Positions 23,338 through 35,640 are shown, counted from the stretch's first letter. The stretch is 64,000 nucleotides of DNA from Takakia lepidozioides (GCA_030704615.1 CM060734.1:47818042-47882041), one strand, 5' to 3'. Program-made: numbers and translations. The notes: a model not told the origin generated them from the letters alone.

Positions 23338-24872
23338 AAGGATACGTTTCCTACCTCCAAGCCTGGTGTACCCAAGGTTGTAGTCACTGAGGATAATTGG
23401 GAACCAGATGTCAGACCTACAGTCACCGAATGAGAGAGACGGAAGATCCAACGATATCTAAGGGCTTATAGAAATTTCTTTGCCTTCAGTTTGAAGGGCC
23501 AGGAGATTCGTATTGATTTGGCAAGTGACACGCCAATTTTTTGAAGGCCCTACAGGTATAGTGACATGAAGAGGTCTTTGATCCACTCGCGGACTATGGA
23601 GTTATTCGAAGCTGGATTGGTGGAGTTGTCAGGCGGGGAGTATGCCTCGGCAATGGTGATGTCAGCTAAGAAAAATATCTATGGCAATTGGATAGAAAGG
23701 AGGATGTGTGGGGACTACCGTCTTGTGAACCGTCAGACTAAGTCCGATAGATATGCCATGCCAACTCCAGAGGAGATATTTGATGCCATTGGGCATGCAA
23801 AGGTGTTTAGCACATTGGACTTGCGATCCGATTACCACCAGTTGTCAATCAAAGAGGCTGACAAGCAAAAGACGGCATTCTGGGGGATTGACCAACATGG
23901 GAAGGATTGTTTACACCAATGGCGGTCCCTACCGTTTGGATTGAAAAAAAAATTAATGCTCCTACAGAGTTTCAGAGGGTCATGGATAAGATTCTTGTGG
24001 GGCTAGACTTCGTCCGGTGCTACATTGATGATATCATCATCTTTAGTGCCACGGTTGAGGAGCATGAGAGACACCTTCAGGTGGTGTTTGAGCGCTTGAG
24101 AGCGCATAGGTTGAAATTGTACTCTGGGAAATGCAAGTTCTTCCATAGCCAGATTGAGTATCTGGGCCACATGATATACCCTGGAGGATTGGGTGTTCAA
24201 AAGACGAAGGTGGAGGCCATTGCACGCATTCCACGCCCCATAGATGTTAGCAGAGTTCGTGCTTTCATGGGATTGGCAAACTACTATCGACAATTTGTCA
24301 AGGGATTTAGCAACATTGCAAAGGCTCTTACCAAGTTGACCAAGGTGGATCAGGAGTGACAGTGGGAGGAGGAGCAGGAAGAAGCCTTTGAGGAACTCAA
24401 AGCTCGATTGACTTCTGCACCTATTTTGAGGCGGCATTTCCAGCTACATACGGATTGGAGTATGCTGGGGATTGGAGCAGTGCTCACACATGTGGATGAT
24501 AAGGGAAGAGAGTTTGTAGTGGCATATGCTAGCCGCTCGAACAATGATGCTGAGGCAAAGTATAGTTCCTATAAAAGAGAGTGTCTAGCTGCAGTATGGG
24601 CAATGGCACATTTTAGATGCTACCTCTATGGCAATCTCTTCACCGTTGTCACAGATCACCAACCATTGAAGTGGTTGATGGAGTCGGACAAGCTTACAGG
24701 GAAGCTTGCACGGTGAGAACTTATGCTTCAAGAGTACGACTTCCAGGTGGTGCATCGAGTCGGTATAGTCAATCGGGATGCAGATGGGTTGAGTCGTAAT
24801 CCATGCACGAGCGAACATGATGATACTGGAGCTTGGTGGCATGGTGAGACGGATGAGGAGATGGTGCCATGA
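23332..24872 (+). pseudogene. E1 reverse transcriptase and RNase H
   Basis: The frame is continuous with the methyltransferase linker across the UAG. RT shows FRPY-like text (F*RPYRYSDMKRS), CGDYRLVNRQT, STLDLRSDYHQLSIKEAD and the catalytic YIDDIIIFS, which is intact here. RNase H shows LHTDWSMLGIGAVLTHVDD, YSSYKRECLAAVWAMAHFR and the LTGKLAR tail with VNRDADGLSRNPC. Frame changes (for example near 23945, at an A-run) and stops (near 23430, 23540, 24357, 24715) make it non-functional. Integrase is absent, because similarity to E2 stops near 24890. Confidence 0.85.
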
Positions 24873-24892
24873 TGACATGTATCTGCCTTTTT

Positions 24893-25531
24893 GTGCATTC
24901 TAGCAATGGGAGCTCAAGCTGGTCCATCCCATGTGATTGGTAAAGCCTTATTTTGTGCCAGGATGTGATTCTCTTTTTATCTAAAGCACGATCAGATTAG
25001 GGATGTGCAACTTCAAGAAGCAACGTGCTGTGCTCAAGCAAAAATAGTAGAGGAATGGCCAGAGGCCTGACGAATGCACAAACAACCCACATCCACGGCT
25101 TTGTCACGCAATCTGTACAGTAGGTTGAGCATACATGGTCAGCAAGACCGAAATACTCTCAAGCCGGGGTTGGGATAAGGCCCCAGCTGGCAACCTGCCA
25201 TAAACTAGGTGGATTTCTATGTATCCTGGCCGTAGAGCCATCAAGGGCCAAGATTAAACCAACCTGCCCTAGGGTTTAGCTGTACATGGTATAAGTCAAA
25301 GGTGTATAACGGCTTTCCGTCGGCTTATACTAAAGGCAGTGGATGAGCCTGACAAGTCATAATGAAAAAGATGAATGTGGGGCCAAGAGATTATGGGGCA
25401 TCACAAGCTTAAAGTTGTGGCTCCGTTGGGGTCTAATGTTGGACAAATCTCACACAAGATATTGCTGATTATTAGATAATTTGACATTCTAAAAGAAATG
25501 TGAAAAGCTCGAACAGATTGTTTATATTATG
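24893..25531. other. Spacer after E1, nothing supported
   Basis: No frame or repeat recognised. The E1/E2 similarity has ended. The text contains GGATAAGGCCCCAGCTGG and other moderately GC-rich pieces of unknown origin. Confidence 0.3.
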
Positions 25532-26194
25532 TTAACCCCTAAACACCCGCCGGCCCAAAACGGGCCATTTTCTGGGCTCAAACAGGTCTGCCAGTCGCAG
25601 ATTTTGGCCGATTTTGGTTTTTTTTGTTGGGTGCACTGCGTGTCGACGGCAGGATGGTCCATGCGAGAGCGATTGCCCAGATCAGGATGGACCAGGATGG
25701 ACGGCCAAAATCTAGGGCTTTTTGGGGGGGGATTCTGCTTGCGGCTGCTCCCGCCTCTTTGTCTTTCTGTGCATAGCTCACAAAAGAGTATTTCATACCC
25801 CCTGCACTTTGACCAAGTCCCTGCTCCTGCCATGGGGTCCAATTCTGGTGATTTTGGGCTTGTTGGAACAAAGGGGACGTGGGGAACACCTTTTGGGGTA
25901 CAGCAGGCCGAGACAATGCCATCCCAACATGCAAAATCTTGCAAATCTCCATTTTTTTATTTTGTTTTTACAAAAATTTCCAAAAATGGGCCCCACTCAC
26001 AACGGTGGGGTCTTCGTAGCATTTGTCTGATTGGCTCGAAATTTGGGTAGGACCTGCCAGGGGTAGGTGGCAACATATTGTCCGGTTGTTTTTTGCAGAT
26101 GCATTTTTTCCAAAAAATTACGCTCATTTCTTTGGCCAGGGGTCAATTTTTTGAAGGAAAAGTCAACGGAGGCCTGCGGGCGTTTAGGGGTTAA
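25532..26194. mobile_element. Inverted-repeat element flanked by TTAA (piggyBac/Kolobok-like MITE)
   Basis: The left end reads TTAA then CCCCTAAACACCCGCCGGCC. The right end is GGCCTGCGGGCGTTTAGGGG then TTAA. The 20-base termini are inverted copies with two mismatches, and both are bordered by TTAA. TTAA target duplications are the mark of piggyBac and Kolobok elements, and C-rich starts (CCCT-like) suit piggyBac. The 655-bp body has no transposase. A 173-codon + frame runs through it but looks like chance, so this is non-autonomous. Confidence 0.65.
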
Positions 26195-26278
26195 ATCCTC
26201 ACAAAGGTATTGTCAGTGCCCTGGTGTTCGGGCCAAATCAGGTATGAGATCTATTGTCTCAAGGCTATAACAAATAGA

Positions 26279-26321
26279 GTATATATATATACATATGTGT
26301 GTGTGTGTGTGTGTGTGTGTG
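26279..26321. repeat. (AT)n(GT)n microsatellite
   Basis: An AT run followed by about 12 GT units. Confidence 0.9.
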
Positions 26322-26429
26322 GATTCAGAAGTAATCATAGTCATCATGGTCTAGAGCAAGACCAATGTCTATTGTGGATTTGTTGATGAAACCAAAACAT
26401 TTGTAAGTACTTTACGAGGTTTTTATTTT

Positions 26430-26785
26430 TTATTTTATTTTTTTGAAAGGGGACAGAGGCCCTGAAAAATTAATTAATAAGGAAAAACAAGAGACAAGCA
26501 AGGAAAAAATAACCTTGCAGGGGAGCCATAAGACCAACAAAGAGGCACCGCTCAGTATCTAGAGTTCAGAGGTAGATCCTATCGACACACTAAAAGGACT
26601 GTCTAAGCCAGTTAAAGACTGACAATAAACAAAAGAGGATCCTACAAAACAGAACCAAAGAGCAGAGGCAACTCCTACAAAATTGAAAGGGTCATAAGAG
26701 CTTGAGCCTATCACTTCCTCAAAGGAGGCTCGAAAGAGAGATGAATCCTGGATAGGCCTCCTGCAGCTCCGATGGTGGTGCCACT
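26430..26785 (-). mobile_element. LINE-like 3' end
   Basis: Read on the minus strand, about 300 bases of mixed sequence end in TTATTAATTAATTTTTCAGG, then GCCTCTGTCCCCTTTC, then an A-rich tail. This GGGCC..CCCC hairpin plus poly-A matches plant LINE 3' ends and the short copy near 14215. No RT domain remains. Confidence 0.45.
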
Positions 26786-27335
26786 TGACCCGGGGAAGTC
26801 ACTTCCAAATATTCCCAACCGACGTACAAAATAATATATGGTGTAATTTATTTTTAAAAAGATTAAAAAAAACATTGAAAATTAATAATGGGTACATTAT
26901 ATTGTGATTAGGGAATTTCAATGAATATTGGGTTTAAAATAATGACTCATTTTATATTTTTTTTGTAAAGATTGCTATAGGGTTGAGATAATACATGTGG
27001 ACACGTGTCGTCCAGTGATTAGTCCGTGGACACGTGTCGTGTATTTGGAGTTTAGGGTCTAATGGCAATGGAGGGGGTTTGAGTGCGGGGGTTTTCTATT
27101 TTTCTAATGGTAAGGGAGGGAGTTTCTTGTCGATTGTCATCCGTGAGGGCCAGATTTTAAGCACAAGATTACATTCGAATCCATGTGGATTGATAGCTAC
27201 GAGAAACCTGTTGGATAAGCAGGATTCAAAAACTGAGAAGGAAAGCAGTGGGGGATATCGCGGCAGCCTATTGATCTCCTAAATAGACTAACCACACCAA
27301 TTATGGTGTTATTAAACTACTTCAAAATCTAGAGG
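26785..27335 (+). repeat. Dispersed repeat, copy A (inverted relative to copy B at 54.67-56.12 kb)
   Basis: It starts CCCGGGGAAGTCACTTCC, passes ACACGTGTCGTCCAGTGATT at 27002, and ends near TAATTGGTG..GTTATTAAAC text. The same order occurs on the minus strand at 56115 to 54670. It contains the exon-like module GAGGGCCAGATTTTAAGCAC (27147), followed by CGLIATRNLL-type text in one frame, which is also seen in the PPR region. Confidence 0.65.
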
Positions 27336-28435
27336 ACAATTTAAATTTAAAAAATATGATCATACCGACAACAAGTGGATAGATGTATACTCAGTTATTA
27401 ATTCAGTCACTATGACTTTCGATAGAGTGCATAACGTTTACACCTTGAATAGTGATGATGTGAATGATTTAAATTTATTTATTTCAACCAAATAATAAAT
27501 TAGTCTTGGAATTTTTTTTTAAATATATGGTATTATTATTTTTAAATAAAAATAAAAATAAAAATAACATATCAAAAATTCATCATATTACAAAATTATG
27601 TAATTATATGATACTAAAAAAATACCCAAAATAAAAATAATACCCCCAACAAATACCCATTTATCTCACGTGCCCTATATAAGTAATAGATAGTGAATTC
27701 CCCGGGCCAATTGACTTCTTGCTCTTCACCTTCAGCGGGGGGAGTACTTTGCACTAATGGAACTCCCAGCATGCAGGGAGGGAGTTGCTCCATGCAACTC
27801 TAAGCTCGGCAATTCTGGAGCTGAAGACGACTCCTTACTTTGTTTTTTGTCAAAATAAAAATATGAAAGTTTACGATTCGGATTTTTTATTTATTAGTCT
27901 GCATGCTTTTAGTGTGGAGGTGATGACCACCTTGGAGTACTATAGTTTTTTTTTTAATAGTTTTATGGACCGTAACTCTATGTTTGTTGTAAGAGAAGAA
28001 GGGTCAAGTGACTATACGTTTGTTTTTATTATTATTATTTAATTTATTAAAATCGGGACCTGTCGGTCCGATTCAATTAATCTGTATGTTAAAGATCCGG
28101 AGTTAAGATCCAGAGTTGGTAAGATCAAGTAGAGTTTGATATAATTGATAATTATATTAATTGTCAGATTGCATAAAATTATTGAAAATTTTGGGCGGGA
28201 AATGAAAGACGAGTATATATAAAGGATAATGTGGGCATATCCTTCCTTATTTTATGCCCCAGTTGTCAATCATGACGTGACCTTACGCAAACACAACACG
28301 TCAGCATCACGTCCAAAATCGACTTTACGTCGAGTAATTTTTAATTTGTTTTCTGTATTTTCACAAGACCCAATTTATCCCATTGTCAAGGTGACGACCT
28401 ACACACATGAAGTTCTTTTTGGTTATTTTATTGTT
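27336..28435. other. AT-rich spacer
   Basis: Very AT-rich, with a TATATAAGTAATAG (27677) and a TATATATAAAGG (28213) that resemble TATA boxes. No gene can be supported. GTGAC/CACGTC-rich text at 28270-28335 resembles the edges of the hairpin arrays further right. Confidence 0.3.
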
Positions 28436-28439
28436 TTTT

Positions 28440-29009
28440 TTTTAAAAATAGTTCGGGCAACGGCGACTGTCGGATGACAGTTGCGCAACCTCCGGCCGAC
28501 AGCAAGGCGACTTCCGGACGCTATGCAGTTTATTTATTTATTTTAATTTCTTGAGTTCGGGCAACCGCTGGGTTACGGCGATGGAGGACAATTAGGTGAC
28601 CTCCGGTTGACCGTCCGAAGACAAATAACAGTAGGACGACCGCTGGGCGATGGTGACTATATAGGTTTTGGGTTTGGTCGATCGTCTAGGCGACAGCCAT
28701 TGGGGACTATGCAGTTTTGTTTTTTTTTCCAGAAATTTTATGGGTTCGGCCAAACATCGAGCGATGGCGACAGTTAGGCAATCGCTGGACAACTGTCCGG
28801 CGATGGACGATGGTGGGTATGCGATTTTTTTATTTTATTTTGGGTTTGGACGACAGTCAGGTGACAGTTGGATAACCACCGGACGATGGTCATTGGTGAT
28901 TATGCGGGGTTTTTTTTTATAAAATTTATTTGGGTTCATGCAATCACTGGGCGATGACGACTGTCGAGAACACTTGGGTGACCACCAGGTGACAGACAAC
29001 TTTGTAGTG
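28440..29009. mobile_element. CACTA-like terminal region: GGCGACNGTCG-type repeat array ending TTTGTAGTG
   Basis: About eight imperfect units carrying CGGCGACTGTCGG/GGGCGATGGTGACT-like text are separated by T-rich spacers. The array ends at TTTGTAGTG (29001-29009), the complement of CACTACAAA, the form of plant CACTA termini. Subterminal repeat arrays are typical of that superfamily. The partner end was not found. Confidence 0.45.
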
Positions 29010-29319
29010 ACCCTAAACTACCATATATATTTTATAAAAAGATTGAACATGTTGAACTTGATGAGGATAATTTGGTTGTTGATGAAAATGCCTTTGACAC
29101 ACGCCTTATCATATTACTGAACCTCCAGTTCTTCGTTATACACAGTTAAGATTGTGAATGAGTTTATATTAATTTTTATTCAAACAGGGTTTTTAGATCT
29201 GAAAGTTTATTCGCTGTCTACATCAAATTTTCAAAGTTTAAATTGTAGTATATTTTCGCGTCGTCCATCGATACTATATCTCACGTTGACGTGGTTTGTG
29301 TCACGTCAGTTTTAGGTGT

Positions 29320-29725
29320 CACTACTGGGGGGTTGAAAAGTCTGACACGTAAATGTTCACGTCCCCCGAAAATTACACGTATTTACAATAATAATTAATA
29401 ATTGATAATTAAAAAGCGTCATCACGGTCGTTCGGCCATCCCCGTCGGCACTGTTGGACGACTATCACCGTCGCCCAATAGTAACCCAAACCTACTAAAA
29501 ATAAAAATAAAACACACACACACACACATAGTTACGGTCGTCTGGCTGTCATAGCGGTCCCAATTTTTTCAAAAACAGCCATACCGCCAGTTATCCAACC
29601 GTTGCTCTGGAAGAAAAATAAATAAATAAATAAAAACAAAAAACAAAAAAACACATATAGCCACCGTCGTCCGAAGTCGGACGGTTGTCCATTGTCTAAC
29701 AGCTCATTTAATTTATTTTTAAAAA
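29320..29725. mobile_element. CACTA-like terminal region facing the opposite way
   Basis: It starts CACTACTGGGGGGTTG at 29320. From about 29410 the complementary form of the array to its left follows: CACGGTCGTTCGGCC, ACGGTCGTCTGGCTGTC, CACCGTCGTCCGAAGTC. It is the mirror of 28440-29009, with about 310 bases between the two termini. Confidence 0.4.
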
Positions 29726-30208
29726 AACAAGAAAATAAAAAATAAAAAACAAAAAATAAATATCGTGTGTGCAGTACACGTGGGCTGCTACTTCGACAAT
29801 GAGATAAATTTGGTCCTGTAAAAGTTTAAAAAAAATTAATCGACGTAATGTTTATTTGGGACGTGACACTGTTTGCGCCACATCACATCATAATTGACAA
29901 TTGAGAGACTATATGAGCAAAGGAGAATACTTGAAGTAGTTTATATACAACATTATTATTTCAAAAATTGTTTCATTGACTACATGTTTATAAATGTACA
30001 TTATGTTTGTATTTTTGAATGAATTTTGATACACACTCTTTGTTTTTTCTTTAAAAAAAATTGTTTGCGTTTGTCAGAATGAAGAATTTTCAAGTAAGTC
30101 GACTGCTAGAGTTATTGTTGTATTATAGATTATGACAGCTCGGTTTGATTTGGATTGAAATTTTCATTGATTGTTTTGATTCGATTACATAATGTACATT
30201 ATTTGTTG

Positions 30209-30318
30209 CATTGCTCAGTCCTATGCCTATTTTTATGACACTTCTCACACTTTAGTAGGGCTCTTTCAACTGGACAGTACTCTGCTATATGTCATGGTTG
30301 TTGACAGTTGTTACACAC
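30209..30318 (-). pseudogene. Two CCHC zinc knuckles, decayed coding remnant
   Basis: The minus strand encodes CNNCQQP-stop-HIAEYC and then CEKCHKNRHRTEQC, two C-x2-C-x4-H-x4-C knuckles in one frame, broken by one TGA (probably a former TGG). Knuckle pairs occur in gag proteins and in some plant transposase or RNA-binding proteins. The surroundings are transposon-like, but I cannot assign the parent. Confidence 0.5.
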
Positions 30319-30339
30319 CCTAAACATCCCACATGGGAG

Positions 30340-32130
30340 CGTCCGACTTTCAGATGGTTGCAGGTTGTGAAACCTACGAAACGACATGTGAAGGACACTA
30401 CTCTATGTGCTCCTCATCCAACTAGCAACAGCAACGATGTATCCCTCATACAAGATGACTGAGAGATAAGTAGCACTGTGTATGGATTTATATTGTTGAA
30501 GTATAATGCAAGTGTAGAAGCGTCTATTTGAAGGGGAAAATGTAGTGTAGTTTATATTCATGTATTCTGAGTTTGTAATGTGATTGACAATGCAGTTCAA
30601 CATTTGGGATAAGGTGATCATATATGATTCTCATGCACCCAGAAATAAGGCCAGTGTGAGGTATATTTATTATTGCTGGCTACCCTACTGAAACAACATC
30701 ACCCAAATTCTACCGCATCCAAGTCAAAGAAGTGAGTCTAAAAAATATCGTCTGGTCATATTCTAACTATGGCTTTATCCCCTAATTAGACTGAACTTGG
30801 TCACACTGTTAGGAAATCCACTCCGTGGTCGGGCAATCATCTCAAAAAAACTTTATAGTGAGATGTCACAGAATATTTGAGGCAGTTATAGCTCCTGTGA
30901 GCAGTATTTGATTTCGAGGGTTTTGAACTTTGTGACAGTGGTTCATGAAAGTAAGGCCCTCGTTTGTTTTCCCACCATGACAATTTGGGATGCCAAAAAT
31001 TTTAGCATCAATGGAGCATGTTGTTACATGTTGGGAACAATGTGGTCCTTGTCTTGGTCCTTGTGGCCTTGCTCTTGTACATTTGGGAACAGATCTGTTC
31101 ATATTCACAGTTCAGGATTGTTGCGGCACATTATAGTTAGTTACCGCTTCATCTATTGACTGAAAGATTGCTCCCAGTAAAAGTCGTCTTATCTTTAGTC
31201 TAGCCGTGAACAATCCTTCTTTGCTCAAGATCTGCAATTGCTCCTCTCTTGAACAAACGATTCAAACGTTCGTAGTACACTGACACTCTCTGTTTGGATT
31301 CATGTTTTACTGAATCTAACTTCAATTTTTAATTTTATTGGACATACTTATCCAAACTTCGCTATAATGACAGTCTTAAAAGCTGCCCATGTAGCTGGTG
31401 AACATTGAAAACCTGGTACGGAACATGTTAACTATTGTTCCGTGTTTCGTAACAGGTTACTTGACAGGTTGTAGTTCAGGTTCACCTTCAATACCAAGAT
31501 ATTCCTTACTTAAATCCTCTGATTCTTCATCTGACCCTATTGTATTGAATTCATTTCATCAGTTAAGACCTTGGGTACAGATAAAAGGAATGATATTGTC
31601 ACACTATTGGGTTTGATTCCATAAGTGATGGTTTCCATAGCCCTATCTGTACATGCTTGGGTCTGAACTAACCATGGTCTGCCCAACAACAATACATATG
31701 AGTGTCCATCTGACGGGAACTAAATTTGCTCAAATTAAAAAAAATTAAATTATATGCGACTGTCAAAAATTGGCGGTTGCTTGAATATTCAGTATTTTTG
31801 ATAAGCTGCAATAATTTGATTTTCATTCTTTTTAAAAAACTAATGCAACCGCCAAGTTTAGCAGTCGCATGTAATGTTTTATTTCTTGAATATGTACAAC
31901 AACTAATAATTATAACGGTCGCATGTTTTTTTTTAAAAATATGTTCGTTCATCATAATTGGCAGAAAGCACAAGTGTGTTTTCCCTATTGATTGAACAAG
32001 TTTCCATGTTCATTTTTCAAGCCATGGCAGAAAGCACAAGTATACGGTTTCTTGATACACACATTTCAGTGCTTTGGAAAGTATAACTTTGACTTGTGAG
32101 ATTACTGTCATTGCCCATTGACCCTCTATC
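30340..32130. other. AT-rich transposon-like filler
   Basis: No intact frame. 31740-31935 holds a few GCGACTGTCAAAAATTGGCG-type hairpins related to the arrays at 33.1-35.6 kb. 31440-31620 has a Ser/Pro-rich + frame of unclear meaning. Confidence 0.3.
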
Positions 32131-32133
32131 AGA

Positions 32134-32781
32134 TTATGGGATTGATGCTCCTTCCGACTTGCGACTTGGGCTTAACTCTCTGTATGAATATGCATGAATG
32201 CAGGTTGTGATGGGAAGACAAACGTTGAACCCGCAATTTTGCATGATGTCAACATACAATGACATCTGTAATGAAGATCCCCTCCCATGTCTCCTCTGAA
32301 AGCACATACACAACAGCACCTCCCTTAATTCTGTGAGTAACATGCCGCATGTCGAATTTGATGGCACGCATGAGATGTGAGAAGATGACAACTCTAGACA
32401 AATCCTCTTTACACAGTTTATAATGTCGTTCGTCACGCCATGTTCGTTCATAGTACCTGCGAATCATGGAGTCATTTGATTTACATTATGTACACAAAAT
32501 AATGGACGTCGTACAACATCAATAGACACATGAACTGTGATTTGAAGTGTGTATCTTTCCACGAGAACCATGTCTCCAATTTTATATCGGTTGCCCTAGC
32601 CATCAGTGGAATTGGATTTCACCATGTGTTTCTCTTCCTCGCATTGTACAATCCAAAATCGATCCCCCTCTTTATTATCTTTTACAGCCTTAACAGCAAA
32701 ATGATCCCTCACCTCAAACAAATCAGACAATCTATCATGATGACCTCTAATGCTTGAATGCCTACGATCTACACCCACCAT
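32134..32781 (-). pseudogene. Decayed transposon-like coding remnant
   Basis: On the minus strand, protein-like pieces follow one another through frame changes: FEVRDHFAVKAVKDNKEGDR, DRFWIVQCEEEKHMV, RYYERTWRDERHYKLCKEDL, then SHLMRAIKFDMRHV and VVYVLSEETWEGI. They read as one acidic, aromatic-rich domain broken by stops. I do not recognise it with certainty. Its position between hairpin arrays suggests it belonged to the same DNA element. Confidence 0.4.
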
Positions 32782-33109
32782 TTACGCTTAATAATCTTTT
32801 CATATTCACATATAATCCATTCACAATGCAAACATAATCTAAAGAACTCGTGTAATTTGCAAACATAACAGATCAAGTTTCATCTCTCAGGTCAAAGATC
32901 CCCTTTAAATTCCCATATTTGATGGCTCTAGAAGTAACAAATGTGGTACTTTGAGGGTGTTATGAATGCTTCTTTCTGAATTTAGATATGCAAAGGTTTA
33001 TTTCCATTGAGCGCAGGCAGAAGTTTCCAGCCATGCACTATCAAATGAAATGAAACCACAAATGACTCTCTATGGACTAAATACGTCAGCGTTACGTTAT
33101 ACGTCACGT

Positions 33110-33610
33110 GATTGGTGCGACAGCAAGGATTGGCGCTTGTATGTAATTTTTATTTTTTTAATATGTGCGACCGCCAGAATTGACAGGCGCAATCATTTTT
33201 GAAAAAATAAATTTAAAACGACCATTGATTTTGGCGGTCAATTTTTAAAAATATATGTATATATATATATGAACAGGGGGTCACACTTATTTTTCAAAAA
33301 GCTTTTATATGCGGCCGTCGATTTTGGGTGGTCGCACGTGCTTTTGAAAATAAATTATATGCGATCGCCGAATTTTGGCGGTTGCACACATTTTTTATAG
33401 AAAAAAATCTACGACCGCCGAATTTTGGCGGTCATACATATTTTCAAATAAAAATATTATACGACTACCGAGTTTCAGCAAACTGTTGCACGTGTTTTTC
33501 TTAAGAATATTATGTGGGACTACGAATATAGGCGGTTGTAGTTATTTTTTAAATTTTAATTAGATGCGATTCTCAATATTATGGCAGTCGCACGTATTTA
33601 ATATATATAT
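33110..33610. repeat. Hairpin array, GCGACCGCCRAATTTTGGCGGTCGC type
   Basis: About eight units of roughly 55-65 bases. Each has an imperfect palindrome with GCGACCGCC and GGCGGTCGC arms around AATTTT, separated by A/T-rich spacers. The arms diverge between units. Confidence 0.65.
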
Positions 33611-34029
33611 ATCGTACCAACTATTGTCCCCTCCAAATGGATGTGACTGTCAATTATCCTGATGCGGCTTTCGACCTTTTAATTTCTTTCGACTTTTTTC
33701 TTGCAACAATTTTGACGTGAGCTCGATTGGATCAGTAATGGTCTTTTAAGCAATGGAGTTAGCATATGTCATATAAGAGTTTGCAGACCGTTTATAATGA
33801 TCAGTACGATGATGTTAGCTGGTATGATCTCCCAAATCCAGTTAGTTGTCAAGGTTGCACATTGACGTGACGTCAGATCACGTCAGATCTCATGCTGATA
33901 TGGCTTGCGTATAAAAATAATTAAAATATATAGGGATTAAAAAAATCACGTAAGCTAAAAAATACGAAAAAATAAATAAACAATCCAAAAGAAATGTCAT
34001 GTTAGCTGTGATAATTTGTTAGCTTGATA

Positions 34030-35640
34030 ATGCGGGACCGCCAAAATTAGCGGTCCCAAATTATTAATATTTTTAAAAAATTGAAAAAATCAGAGCTGGT
34101 GATCGTGAATTATCAATAAATAAATAAAAACTAGCGGTGATCCCGTTTTTTTAGAATATTAATAAATTAGAATCGCAAATTTTGGAGGTCTTGATTTAAA
34201 ATAATACACCGAACTATCAAGAAAATATTTAATTAATCCCAAAGAACAAATTGAACAATATGCACATACAAAGGTTTGCGACGCACTTTATACACGGATA
34301 CGGACACGTGCACGGCCAATATTACCCTATAAAATCGTATGAAAAAAGACAGATTGTATGAACAACGTAGGCCGGAACGACAAAGAAGGCAACAATCAAG
34401 TGCAAGGAGTGTATAAAGTAGAAAAACATGGAAGTATTTGAGACTTCAACCGCTGCACATGATTATACTTTACATAAGAAAACCCAACGTTTGAAAAGTA
34501 GCACAACGGCGACTGGAACAATGCACCAGATAGGCTGATCATGAAGGAAAGTATAAGCACTAAGCGCATGACAAACGATTTAACAACGGCCGAAGAAATC
34601 ACGTACCATGAAAACAGCAGTCATCAGTAAGAGACGAAAGCGCAAGTAAGACACGAAAATACTTAGGTCAATTTCACGGTCCCAAATTATCAAGAAAACA
34701 TTTAATAAATCGAAAATGCAAGCTCTGGCGGTCCCATATTTCTTAAGAATATTTAATAAACCGGACTGCTAGATATATATTTAATTATTTAATTATTCTT
34801 ACTTGGGATAAATTCGGGGACAGCCAGAGCTGGCGCCATCCCAATTTTCTTTGAGTTTATTCAATTGATTTTCTGGATAAAATTGGGACCGTCACAGCTG
34901 GTGGCCCCGATTTTTTTTTCTCTTATGGATAAAATCGGGAGGGACCGACAAAGCAGACAGTCCCAATTGTTTTTATTTTTTAATTTTTTTAATTTACAAT
35001 CGGGCCGCCAGAGGTGGCAGTCCCAATTTTTTGGCATATATTATTTTTGTTAAAATAAAAGCAGCTAAAGTTAGAGGTCCTAATTTTTTTTCAATTTAAT
35101 TTTTTCAATTTAAATTCGGGACTGCCAGACCTATGGTCCCAATTGTTTTTATTTTTTCTAAGTTTGTTTAAAAAATCAGGACTACCAGAGCATTTGGTCT
35201 GAATTTTTTATTTGATTTATTTATTTTATTAAATTCGGGATTGTCAGAGCGCAATAAGCTACTAATTCATAGAAGTAGGAATTGTTTTATATGGCATAAG
35301 CTATGAAAACTATAATCATCTAACTGTAAAGGTAGAAAACTTCACACATCTTTGATACTAATCACTCCTTAGAGCTTGCGATCCTAATTTTTTATTTTTA
35401 TTTTTCATATATTCTCAATTGAAATCAAGACCGCAAGTGGTGATGGACTAGATTGTTTTTGAAAAAAAATTAAATTAAAATCCGGACGGCCTAAGTTGGC
35501 GGTCCCAATTTATTTAATTTTTTATTTTTTATTTGTATAATCGGGACTGCTAGCAGCTGGCGGTCCTAATTTTACTCACAAAACACTAAAAAATAAAAAA
35601 TCAGAACCGTCAGTTCCGGCGGTCCCAATTTTATCCTTAA
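34030..35640. repeat. Hairpin array, GGGACCGCCAGAGCTGGCGGTCCC type
   Basis: Many imperfect palindromes with GGGACCGCC and GGCGGTCCC arms recur through 1.6 kb, again with AATTTTTT-like spacers. It is the same type of design as 33110-33610 with different arms (GGGAC rather than GCGAC). The array type reappears at 41430-41760 beyond E2. Confidence 0.65.

Larger units (their letters stand above)
19150..24892 (+). mobile_element. E1: decayed Ty3/gypsy element with gag, protease, DNA methyltransferase, RT and RNase H
   Basis: Domains lie in one orientation: gag with two CCHC knuckles, aspartic protease, C5-methyltransferase, RT and RNase H. Similarity to E2 (about 36.3-41.4 kb) runs from about 21.65 kb to about 24.88 kb and then stops, so integrase and everything after it are missing. 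Several frameshifts and stops show it is inactive. The 5' limit is unclear: 18.6-19.15 kb may be leader or LTR, but no second LTR was found. Confidence 0.85.

Noticed and set aside
25529-26050. 173-codon + frame inside the TTAA element
   Set aside because: Overlaps long open minus frames, starts outside the element's terminus, shows no transposase motif and reads as GC-rich non-coding sequence.
33110-35640. CRISPR-like spacing of palindromic repeats
   Set aside because: The repeats diverge, spacers are AT-rich and similar, there are no cas genes and the context is eukaryotic. These are transposon-type hairpin arrays.
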